DNA of 64,000 nucleotides, taken from assembly GCA_902622985.1 (NCBI GenBank), contig CACNSH010000001.1, forward strand, positions 128,036 to 192,035. The letters are read 5' to 3'. The translations under genes and the position numbers were made by a program. Shown here one piece after another: positions 1-9,035 of the stretch (positions are counted from its first letter, which is position 1; every line of letters starts with the position of its first letter). Below the pieces are notes generated by a model. The model made no database searches, had not been told where the DNA came from, and saw only the letters and a program-made list of their open reading frames with translations. This stretch comes from an uncultured Pelagibacteraceae bacterium. Lineage in GTDB: Bacteria; Pseudomonadota; Alphaproteobacteria; Pelagibacterales; AG-422-B15.

Positions 1-901
1 AGTCTTTGTGAAAAGCTGATTTAGTTGAATAACTCATATTGACACCAACTTTACCACTAAGTCTCTTTTCAATTTGATTTTTTGCTATATTAATTCCCTT
101 TATTTTTTCTTCATCAGATAAATTACGAAACATTTTTTTATAATTAATAAATCTATTGCTGTACAAAGAGAATGGTTCTGTGGCTTTCTGATAGCAATAT
201 ATACTACAAAAATATACAGGTTTTTTATATTTATAAGCTACTTTAGCAATGCTATTGTAATAGGTATAGCAATCATGAGTTAGTAATACAGAATTTACTT
301 TATTTTTATTAAAATAATCATCCCAAAATAATACGAGCTCAACAGCGTCAGATAAGATATGCCACAAATATTTATCATTCAAATCAACAGTTGGCCTTCC
401 GTATCTCAGATATGTTTCGTAAATATCAATGCCAATCCAAATATCTTTTACAGTAAAATTAAATAGATCCTCTTTAGAGATAATCGATGATTTCGCATGT
501 TTAATTAAATTTATTTTTTCGTAAGTTAACTCTTTATTATTAATTGTGGTTTGGATATGCCCAGTAAAATTTTGAGCAGATCTTATTCTATTTAAATTAG
601 TCTGTTTATTTTTAGAAAATGTAAAAATTTGTCCTTTATATTTATTAGAAAGTATTTGTAAGAAGTAGTTATTAGAAATTATAAAACCTGGACTTTCAGA
701 AATATCACACAATATAATTGGTCCATCAAATAATTCATTTCTTTTCCAATATTCAATACAATGTTTTAAATAAGGATTACTGAACGAGTTTATAACAAAA
801 TTATCTTCGACATATTTAGTAATCTTTTCAGCAACAATTTTTAGGTTGAAAAGCGGATTTTTATAAAACCTTGTAAAAATATAAATTACTCTACTTATCA
901 T
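1..901 (-). CDS. Surface polysaccharide biosynthesis protein (glycosyltransferase-like), truncated by window start
   Basis: Manual reverse-strand translation from ATG at 901 (MISRVIYIFTRFYKNPLFNLKIVAEK...) is open to base 1. It is absent from the ORF track because there is no stop in the window. The family is inferred only loosely from context. Confidence 0.6.
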   Translation of the reverse strand, partial: MISRVIYIFTRFYKNPLFNLKIVAEKITKYVEDNFVINSFSNPYLKHCIEYWKRNELFDGPIILCDISESPGFIISNNYFLQILSNKYKGQIFTFSKNKQTNLNRIRSAQNFTGHIQTTINNKELTYEKINLIKHAKSSIISKEDLFNFTVKDIWIGIDIYETYLRYGRPTVDLNDKYLWHILSDAVELVLFWDDYFNKNKVNSVLLTHDCYTYYNSIAKVAYKYKKPVYFCSIYCYQKATEPFSLYSNRFINYKKMFRNLSDEEKIKGINIAKNQIEKRLSGKVGVNMSYSTKSAFHKD

Positions 902-996
902 TTACGTTTAATTTTTTGATTATTAATTAGATTATATATCTTAGTATATTTTTAATTATTTTTATTCATTTTTTTACAAATGTTGTTTCTTTAGCA

Positions 997-1461
997 TTAA
1001 ATAAGTTTAAAAATATTGTTAAGAATTGTTTTTTTACTATTACTTCTTACTAAAATGTTTTTTCTTAATTTTATGATTTTATTTTTTCCTAGTCTAAAAT
1101 TACCAAGACCATATTTTGAAAACAGCTTGTGCATGTTTTCTTTGTCTTGACTGTTTTTATAATAAAAAACATTTTTACCTATTGCTTTCATATCTAATAA
1201 TGCCATGGTAGAAATCCCAAATACATCTGAGACTTTTGGTGCAATTTTAAATAATTTATTTTGGTAAATTTTTACATTAGTTGTATTTTTTAACTTAGAT
1301 TTATATAATTTTAAATTTTCCCTAGGGTGGATACAGATATATAAAATAGACTTTTCAATCGTAGTAAAATAAATAAATTTTTTAATTATTTCTAATTCAT
1401 ACTTAAAATCTATATCACTTGTAACATAAAGAATATTTTTTTGACTGATCTTATTGGGCAA
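997..1461 (-). pseudogene. C-terminal half of an apparently frameshifted glycosyltransferase-like protein
   Basis: ORF with HPRE and VFGISTMALLDMKAIGKNVFYY segments typical of GT-B-like C-termini. It starts with a non-ATG codon right after an A9 tract that ends the 1451-1912 ORF. Confidence 0.5.
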
Positions 1462-1912
1462 TATTTTTTTTTAGATATATATGCGATATAAAACCTACAT
1501 TAATAATTCTTGAGTCTTTACTTTTAATAGGAAAAATTTTTTTTATTCTCGACTCAGTAATATCTGAGGTAATAATTATATTTTTTGGAATTTTAGTTAT
1601 TTTACTAAATCTTTTTTTGATATTTACAATCGAGTCAACAAATGCTGCATATCTAATATTATTTGTATCACAATACTTCCAGATATTTTTTTCAAATAAT
1701 GTTTCACTTGTTCCTGTAATTATAAAATCGTATTTATGTAAAAATTTGTATTTTTTATTACTTGGGCCTTTTAAAATTATTTTTTTTTGAAAATTTGGAC
1801 CCTTGTAAAAAGTTACTTTGTATCTTTTATTTATTAGAAAATTTAATGAGTCGTAAAATAATTTTATACTTGCTTTTTGAAAGCCAATAATCAATATTTT
1901 TTTTTTAATCAT
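1451..1912 (-). pseudogene. N-terminal half of the same glycosyltransferase-like protein
   Basis: ORF MIKKKILIIGFQKASIKLFYDSL...; terminates just after the A9 tract at 1464-1472. Confidence 0.5.
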
Positions 1913-2071
1913 TTAAGTTTATGATTTTTTAATTATTGTAAATTACATAGGATTTATTCACAAACACTACGTCAATTATCATGGTTGATTTATAACTTAT
2001 ATAAAAAAATATTTATATTATAGAATTAAAATTTAATGATCTAATAGTGGAGAATTGAGTATTCGTACAAT

Positions 2072-2707
2072 TTACATCTTACCTAATATTGCCCGGATCA
2101 ATACAGGATTATTGTCTCCAACTTTTGAAAAATTATTAGATTCTTCAATATAAATAATCTTAAATTTGTTTTTTATTTTCTCTTTAAATTCATTTATATC
2201 AATAAATCTTCTATAGTGATCAGTGTAAAAAGCATTTTTTTCTAATTTTTTTCCCTTACCAAATAATTCATCTTTGGTAGATCTGACTTCTATGCAAAAT
2301 AAAGAGTCTTCTCTAAAATTTAACTGGATATTCTTAAAAAGCTGTTTCTCTTTTAACTCACTTATTGCATGAATAGACCATCTTGAATAGTAAATATCGA
2401 TCTTACCATAACTTCTTAAATCGATATTACTAAAATCATTTTTTATAAGTTTACAATTAGATAATATGAGTTTCTTAATATCTTTTTTATCAGATATTTC
2501 ATTTAAACTTGGTAAGCTTTGGTCAACTGCAATAACTTTAAATTTATTTTTGAGAAAAAAAACTGTATCTCTGCAATTACCTGCGCCTAAATCAATTATA
2601 ACTTTAGCAGATGAGAAATAATTATCTAAACAATATTTAGCAAAATCACTAGGATCAGTTTTTATGACCTTCTTTTTATAAATTTCTTTCCAATAATCTT
2701 TACTCAT
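2072..2707 (-). CDS. Class I SAM-dependent methyltransferase
   Basis: VIIDLGAGNCRDTVFFLKNKFKVIAVDQS resembles SAM-binding motif I and its acidic loop. Confidence 0.8.
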   Translation of the reverse strand: MSKDYWKEIYKKKVIKTDPSDFAKYCLDNYFSSAKVIIDLGAGNCRDTVFFLKNKFKVIAVDQSLPSLNEISDKKDIKKLILSNCKLIKNDFSNIDLRSYGKIDIYYSRWSIHAISELKEKQLFKNIQLNFREDSLFCIEVRSTKDELFGKGKKLEKNAFYTDHYRRFIDINEFKEKIKNKFKIIYIEESNNFSKVGDNNPVLIRAILGKM

Positions 2708-2735
2708 ATGCTACTTAAGAATGGATTTTTACTCT

Positions 2736-3392
2736 TTAATAGCTATATCTAACTGTTTCATATAGCCTATAAATAAGGTCAACAAATACTAAAAATGATA
2801 ATAAAACAAATATTTGATCATTAAAACTAAAAATAGAGAATAAAAATAATAACCACATTTCAAATAAACCAAATGGAGCAAAACCAATTAATAATCCTCT
2901 TTGCATAAAATATTCTTTTAATGATGCTCTTTTTTTTAGTAATTTAATTCTTGGTTCTATATAAAAATCTACTGTTAAAACATAAAATAAAAGTAAAAAG
3001 GCCAAAAACCATAATTCCGGTTTATTAAGAATAATTAGTATCCACAAAGAGGGGTAGAATAACCAATCAATAATTAAGTCTAAATATTTTCCAAATTTGG
3101 ATGATTGAGAGTTAAATCTTGCAAGCGCACCATCAGAATAATCTAGAACAGTTCTAAACCAATATAGAATAAATGAAATGAGAAAGTGATCAAAATAAAA
3201 ATAATATAAACAACAGGATGATACCAGTAAGTTAATAAATGACACATTATTAGGACTAAATTTTATTAAATGGAAAAAATAGGTAAAGTAAATAGCAAAC
3301 GGATGAATTATTAGCTTAAATTCAATGTAGTAAATATCATAGTTTCTAATACATGATAAAATTTTTTGCTTTTTATCACTGAAATCACTCAT
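2736..3392 (-). CDS. CDP-alcohol phosphatidyltransferase family membrane protein
   Basis: Motif LDYSDGALARFNSQSSKFGKYLDLIID matches D-x2-DG-x2-AR-x8-G-x3-D-x3-D; multiple hydrophobic segments. Confidence 0.85.
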   Translation of the reverse strand: MSDFSDKKQKILSCIRNYDIYYIEFKLIIHPFAIYFTYFFHLIKFSPNNVSFINLLVSSCCLYYFYFDHFLISFILYWFRTVLDYSDGALARFNSQSSKFGKYLDLIIDWLFYPSLWILIILNKPELWFLAFLLLFYVLTVDFYIEPRIKLLKKRASLKEYFMQRGLLIGFAPFGLFEMWLLFLFSIFSFNDQIFVLLSFLVFVDLIYRLYETVRYSY

Positions 3393-4356
3393 CTTTAGCT
3401 TTCTCTATAACAGGCAAAAAATAATTTATAATTGTGCCATTGAAACTTGTTTTATAATCTCCTCTATTAGGAGAATTAATTCCACAAAAATCAAGATATT
3501 TAATATGCTCACTAAAAAGTTTTTTTATTTGCTCTAAAATTATAAATGTCATTGGGCTGTTTTTTCTTTCTTTTTCCTCTGTAGCGCCAATCACGTAATA
3601 ACAACTCTTTTTGTCCTTTAAAAATAATCCACCCGCAACAGGCTCATTATCTTTATTCCTGCAAATAATTAAATCGCCTAGGTTATTGTCAATTGCCTTT
3701 CTTGCAATTTCATTACAAAGAAGCTTATCGTGGTCACTTCTTTGTATCCCTTGCCTTTTGAAAGTATTTTCATGAAGTACATTTAGCGTTTTTATGTCTT
3801 TTGATTTTTCAATTAAATAATCTAATTTAATACATCTGTTATACTCTTGTCTTCTTACTTTTCTTATATTGAATAAATAATTATCAAAATTTTTATACTT
3901 ACTTAAATTTAAAATGGATGTGGAACTTATGTTTATTGAAGTTGTTAAATTTTTTGTTTTGACGAAACTTGACCATTGAAAAGGTCTGATATCTTGAATT
4001 GAAGGATGCAAGTTTAACGCTATTAAGTCATTTTTTTTTAAAAGTTCTTCTACTAAAAACTGAATTATTTCTATATATAATCTTGTAAATTTATGGCTGG
4101 GAAGATTTTCGAGATCCTTACTAAAAAAAATTCCATGATAAATCCATGGATTGGGCATTGGTTGATTGTTTTTATTTAGTGATAAAATAAAAGACGATAT
4201 AATTTTATCATCTTTTAATATAAAGTAAAATTTGTAATCTCTTTTTCTCTCTATGAGAAACCAAGAATGAGAAAAAATATTGTTTTGGGGTGAATATTTT
4301 ACAAAATTGTCCCATTCTGAAAAATTATTACATTCTAAAAGCCTTAACGATTTCAT
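3385..4356 (-). CDS. FemAB/GNAT-like acyl- or aminoacyl-transferase
   Basis: Fem-like layout including VAGGLFLKDKKSCYYVIGATEE and a terminal YKTSFNG segment. Confidence 0.7.
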   Translation of the reverse strand: MKSLRLLECNNFSEWDNFVKYSPQNNIFSHSWFLIERKRDYKFYFILKDDKIISSFILSLNKNNQPMPNPWIYHGIFFSKDLENLPSHKFTRLYIEIIQFLVEELLKKNDLIALNLHPSIQDIRPFQWSSFVKTKNLTTSINISSTSILNLSKYKNFDNYLFNIRKVRRQEYNRCIKLDYLIEKSKDIKTLNVLHENTFKRQGIQRSDHDKLLCNEIARKAIDNNLGDLIICRNKDNEPVAGGLFLKDKKSCYYVIGATEEKERKNSPMTFIILEQIKKLFSEHIKYLDFCGINSPNRGDYKTSFNGTIINYFLPVIEKAKDE

Positions 4357-5633
4357 TTATTTAAGAATTCTAAATTATCCCATACTTTATGAAATGTTCT
4401 AATTAATAAATCAATATCTTCTACTGCATAATCAAATTGACAAAAATCTATCCCAATATATCTGTTATCGTTCAATTCCTCACTGACTGGGCAAATACCC
4501 TTAGAATAGTCTACATTTCTTTTACATATTTCTGAACTCCAGGGAAAACCTTTTGAACCATATGCAATTTTATTTTGAAACATTGGCAATAAATGAAGGT
4601 TCCCATAAGATTTACCAATTGATAAACCCTCCGCAGCTAACGCTGAATAAATCTTATCTCTATGAACTTGAGTTATATTTTGATCAATCTGAATTGGATA
4701 CACGTAATATACATGTGTACAGTCTTTTAGTACACGGGGGGTTAGTAATCCCGGTAAATGTTCTAATCCCTCAGATAATTGTTTTGCAAGTTTTTGTCTT
4801 TTTGTAATTATATTATTTAGTTTTTTAAGTTGTTCAATTCCGATAGCAGATTCTATTTCTCCAAGTCTAAAATTATAGCCAATCATATTTGATAAATTTA
4901 CTTCACCTTTTTGACCAACTACACCTTCTGCATGATTTCTTATTAATCTCAACTTTTCAGCAATAATATCATTATTTGTTACTATAATACCACCTTCGCC
5001 TGTATGAATATGTTTATGGTAATTTAAGCTGTACCCACCAACGTCAGCAATTGTTCCGGCCATCTTTCCCTTATATATTGCTCCAGGAGATTGAGCTGAA
5101 TCGGATATAACTTTTAAATTATGTTTTTTTGCTATCAACATTATTTCGTCCATATCGGCTGATTGGCCAAAAATATCGATTGCCATTATTGCTTTAGTTT
5201 GTTCAGTAATATTTTTCTCAATCGATTGAGGATTTAAATTATATGTATAAGGATCAATATCAGCAAATACAGGTATTGCATTCCAATGTAAGATTGCTGA
5301 TGCGCAGGCACACATTGTCCAAGGACTTAAAATTACTTCGTCACCTGGTTCAATATCAATTGCTCCAACACTGCAAATTAATCCTGAAGTCCATGAATTT
5401 ACTGAAACAGCATTTTTCACATTAAAATATTCTTCACATGCTAACTCAAATTCTCGTACTTTTGGACCGCCATAAAAATCAGGATGCCACTCTCCTAAAA
5501 ATTTTGAGAGAACTCCAGACTCTACCACTTTTTTTACGGCATTGATCTCTTCAGTTGCCATTGTATTAAATTGCTGAAAGTTTTTTGAAATCAGTTTTTC
5601 GCCACCAAAAATAGCTAATTTATTCTTAGACAT
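4353..5633 (-). CDS. DegT/DnrJ/EryC1/StrS family sugar aminotransferase
   Basis: Family signatures SWTSGLICSVGAIDIEPGDEVILSPWTM, SDSAQSPGAIYKGKMAGTIADVGGYSLNYHKHIHTGEGG. Confidence 0.9.
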   Translation of the reverse strand: MSKNKLAIFGGEKLISKNFQQFNTMATEEINAVKKVVESGVLSKFLGEWHPDFYGGPKVREFELACEEYFNVKNAVSVNSWTSGLICSVGAIDIEPGDEVILSPWTMCACASAILHWNAIPVFADIDPYTYNLNPQSIEKNITEQTKAIMAIDIFGQSADMDEIMLIAKKHNLKVISDSAQSPGAIYKGKMAGTIADVGGYSLNYHKHIHTGEGGIIVTNNDIIAEKLRLIRNHAEGVVGQKGEVNLSNMIGYNFRLGEIESAIGIEQLKKLNNIITKRQKLAKQLSEGLEHLPGLLTPRVLKDCTHVYYVYPIQIDQNITQVHRDKIYSALAAEGLSIGKSYGNLHLLPMFQNKIAYGSKGFPWSSEICKRNVDYSKGICPVSEELNDNRYIGIDFCQFDYAVEDIDLLIRTFHKVWDNLEFLNK

Positions 5634-6550
5634 TATTTTAACTTTCTTGTTATTTTTTCAATGTATTTTAAGGTCTCTATTGCGTCAATTGATGTGCTAT
5701 AGGGATATGCTTTATTTTTTAAAGTTTGTGCTATATTTTTTAAAACATTTTTCTGACCATTGGAATAGTTATTCTGTATTTGTTGTTTTTTTTTATTAGT
5801 TTTTAAAAAATAAATTATGTCCTTTTCTGTATAATATACAAATTTACCCAATGTCCCATAAATTTTTATAGACTCTTTCTGGTTTTTTCTACTAACAAAA
5901 TTTATATCAAAATTTTTGTTCTTTAAATGGAAATCAACTAAATAATCATCCTTTAATTGATGTTTATTATTTACTGAAATTAATTTATTTTTGTCCGAAA
6001 ATAAAAGATTCAAGTAATTAAGATAATGACTACAGGAATTGAATAGCCCTTTATGATAAATTACGTCAATGTGTTTGATATCACCAATAAAATTTTTTTT
6101 AAATTTTTCTTTTATTTTTCTCGTTGAGATATCATATCGTCTATTATAATTAACAAAGATTTTTATTTTATTTCTTTCGCAATATGTAAATATTTTTTTT
6201 GATATTGATAATTTATTAGAAACGGGTTTTTCAAATAATATTGCCTTTGGTACAATCTTTTTTTTGATTATCTCTAAGTAAATTTTTTGTGTCTGAATGG
6301 TAGGAACTGATATGATTATTAAATCATATTTATTGTCTTTGTGTGCAGATTTTATACTGTTAAAAGCTGGCTTTCTAAACTTTGTGACAAATTTTTTTCT
6401 TTTTTTAGATGATATATCAACCCCACCTAATAAGTCAAAATATGGACTATTATTTATACTTTGCGCGTGAGTATAATTACTTATTTTATTATTATAATCA
6501 TACATCATTCCAACTTTACCCAGTCCCACTATAAGAGTCTTGATTGACAT
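5633..6550 (-). CDS. Gfo/Idh/MocA family oxidoreductase
   Basis: N-terminal Rossmann motif VGLGKVGMMYDY; ILFEKPVSNKLS (EKP motif). Confidence 0.85.
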   Translation of the reverse strand: MSIKTLIVGLGKVGMMYDYNNKISNYTHAQSINNSPYFDLLGGVDISSKKRKKFVTKFRKPAFNSIKSAHKDNKYDLIIISVPTIQTQKIYLEIIKKKIVPKAILFEKPVSNKLSISKKIFTYCERNKIKIFVNYNRRYDISTRKIKEKFKKNFIGDIKHIDVIYHKGLFNSCSHYLNYLNLLFSDKNKLISVNNKHQLKDDYLVDFHLKNKNFDINFVSRKNQKESIKIYGTLGKFVYYTEKDIIYFLKTNKKKQQIQNNYSNGQKNVLKNIAQTLKNKAYPYSTSIDAIETLKYIEKITRKLK

Positions 6551-6555
6551 TAAAC

Positions 6556-7317
6556 TTATAGTTTGACCTTTTTTCGTTTAACTTTTTTATTAATATTTCT
6601 AATACTTTTATTTGTATTAAGAAACTTAAGTATATCATCCAATGAGAATGGTGATTTATTGGAATGTAATTTTTTTACAATTTTTGAGATGAGTTTATAG
6701 TCAGATATTTCGTCTAGAGTAAGTCCTAGGTCAGGCAGGTGGTGCTCAGAAGGAGCCATAATATTGATCGTCTTATATTTTTTATAGTTTTTTTTGTAAT
6801 AAAGTGTGACATGCTCTAAATCATTTTTATTTTGAGTTAGCAAACTTACTTCTTTTAATGATTTAGTTGAAAATATTGCTATATCCATACCATCAGGATA
6901 TGTTCTTATTGTTGAGTTACTTACATAATCAGCATTATTAAAAATATAAGTATTTAATGTTTGAGACACTAGTCTTGGGTCAATCAATGGACAATCTCCC
7001 GTAATTTGAACTATATTTTTAACGTTAAATTTTATTGCAGTTTTCAATACTCTTTCAAGCACATTGTCCTCACTGCCCCTAAAATATTTTATTTTATTTT
7101 TCTTTAGATAATTCACTAAAATGTCATCATTTGTATTAGTAGTAGTAGCCACAATAATGTCCTCTACGTTTTTTACACAACTAATTCTATTTATTAAATA
7201 ATGAATTGAGGGAATATTATTTAATGGCAACATAACTTTTCCAGGCAGTCTGCTTGAACTCATTCTTGCCTCAATAATTATTGAAAAATTATTTTTATTT
7301 ACCTTTTTCTGTTTCAT
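6556..7317 (-). CDS. SpsF-type cytidylyltransferase
   Basis: IIEARMSSSRLPGKVMLPLNN...DNVLERVLKTA...ITGDCPLIDP; directly follows the NeuB-family gene, with overlap. Confidence 0.85.
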   Translation of the reverse strand: MKQKKVNKNNFSIIIEARMSSSRLPGKVMLPLNNIPSIHYLINRISCVKNVEDIIVATTTNTNDDILVNYLKKNKIKYFRGSEDNVLERVLKTAIKFNVKNIVQITGDCPLIDPRLVSQTLNTYIFNNADYVSNSTIRTYPDGMDIAIFSTKSLKEVSLLTQNKNDLEHVTLYYKKNYKKYKTINIMAPSEHHLPDLGLTLDEISDYKLISKIVKKLHSNKSPFSLDDILKFLNTNKSIRNINKKVKRKKVKL

Positions 7318-8374
7318 TTTTTTTTAAATAACTTAATTTAAATGGAGTATTCTGTTTTATTTTAGTATTTACTTTTTTTCCTAATAAGTAATTAAAATGC
7401 TTTGGATGTATACCATTTGAAGGCCTCACGACTTTGATATTGTTTTTGTTAATAATATCCCCCTTTACTAAATTTTTAACAACATAAATTGATCTTCTAA
7501 AATGGAGAGACTTTCTTTCTGATTGACTTGGACCAATTTTTTTCTTACCTAATGCACGCCATGCATTGGTACACTCTTCAACCATCGATTTTAGATCTTT
7601 AACTTCAAGAGAAAATTTGCTATCCACTGCACCATCATTTTTATTGAGGGTAATATGTTTCTCAATGACACTAGCACCAAGAGTAACTGCTGTAATTGGA
7701 GCTGCTATTCCCTCTGTATGATCTGACAGGCCGATTTGGCAATTAAACTTTTTTTTCATAAAAGGTATAGACAGTAAATTACTATCATCAATAGAAGCTG
7801 GGTATTCACTAGTACATTTTAAAAGAATTATTTTCTTTGCTCCCTCTGATTTTGCTGCATTAATTGCATCATTTATCTCTTTTTCTTCTGCCATGCCTGT
7901 TGAAATTATTATTGGCTTGCCAGTAGCAGCAACTTTTTTAATGAGTGGTATATGATTGATTTCAAAAGATGCTATTTTATAAGCAGGGACTTTTAAATTT
8001 TCAAGAAAGTCGACAGCTGTTTCGTCAAATGGTGAACTAAAACAAATTAAATTATTTTCCTTGGCACGCTCAAATATTTCTGCATGCCATTTCCATGGTG
8101 TGTGTGCTTCATTATATAGATCATATAAATTGCGTTTGTACCAGATACTATTTTTGTCTTGAATAATAAACTCTTTATTTTTCGAATTTACCGTTATTGT
8201 GTCAGCGGTATAAGTTTGTAATTTAATCGCATTTGCACCTGATTTTGCTACCTCATCAACTATTTTTAGGGCCCTTTTAAGTGAACCTCGATGATTGCCA
8301 GACATTTCGGCTATAATAAAAGGTGGATAGCCATTGCCGACAAAATCATTTCCAATTTTAAATATTTTTTCCAT
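7295..8374 (-). CDS. pseI: NeuB-family nonulosonate synthase, pseudaminic acid synthase-like
   Basis: IAEMSGNHRGSLKRALKIVDEVAKSGANAIKLQTYTADTIT; C-terminal SAF domain with RPSNGIHPKHFNYLLGKK. Confidence 0.88.
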   Translation of the reverse strand: MEKIFKIGNDFVGNGYPPFIIAEMSGNHRGSLKRALKIVDEVAKSGANAIKLQTYTADTITVNSKNKEFIIQDKNSIWYKRNLYDLYNEAHTPWKWHAEIFERAKENNLICFSSPFDETAVDFLENLKVPAYKIASFEINHIPLIKKVAATGKPIIISTGMAEEKEINDAINAAKSEGAKKIILLKCTSEYPASIDDSNLLSIPFMKKKFNCQIGLSDHTEGIAAPITAVTLGASVIEKHITLNKNDGAVDSKFSLEVKDLKSMVEECTNAWRALGKKKIGPSQSERKSLHFRRSIYVVKNLVKGDIINKNNIKVVRPSNGIHPKHFNYLLGKKVNTKIKQNTPFKLSYLKKNETEKGK

Positions 8375-9035
8375 AATGATTTTTATTTATTATATTTATA
8401 ATTTCTGACAAGTTATTGATTTTAAATCTTGCATCAAACTTGCTTTCAGCTTTTTCAAATTTATATGGTCCTCTCATTATCCTTACTGTTTGAACGCCTT
8501 TTTTATTTAAATTAACAAAATCTTTTTTTGGGTTATCACCGATATACATCATTTCATTCCAAGCTACACCTTCAGCTTCTTTAATTTTTTTAAAACAATA
8601 AACTGACGGTTTAGCATATTTACAACCATAGTTGTGAGTGATAAAAGATTTCTTAATTTTGTTGTTTAATCTAAGTGCAAGTAGCTTTCTTTTCTGAACA
8701 ATTTTGTTTCCATCCGTTAAAATATATATATTTTTTTTTAATTTAAATATTATTTTTTTTGCATCTCCATATAATTTAATATTGGGTTTGTGTAACCTGT
8801 AAATCAAAATAGTTTTTTTAATGAGGGATTTACTGTAGAATTTATTTTCCGTTAAAAACTTATCAAATACTAATCCTCTTCCATCTTTCTTCACTATTTC
8901 GTTAAGTCTTTTTTCAATTTTTCTCGCATTAAGATTTAGTAGAGAAGATAAATATTTTGATACAGCTTTAAAACCACCTATTTGAAAATCTTCTTCTCTA
9001 TAAAGAGTGTCATCTAAATCAAAGATTATTATCAT
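8358..9035 (-). CDS. HAD family hydrolase
   Basis: IIFDLDDTLYREED, ILTDGNK, MMYIGDNPKKDFVNLNKKGVQTVRI motifs. Confidence 0.88.
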   Translation of the reverse strand: MIIIFDLDDTLYREEDFQIGGFKAVSKYLSSLLNLNARKIEKRLNEIVKKDGRGLVFDKFLTENKFYSKSLIKKTILIYRLHKPNIKLYGDAKKIIFKLKKNIYILTDGNKIVQKRKLLALRLNNKIKKSFITHNYGCKYAKPSVYCFKKIKEAEGVAWNEMMYIGDNPKKDFVNLNKKGVQTVRIMRGPYKFEKAESKFDARFKINNLSEIINIINKNHYGKNI

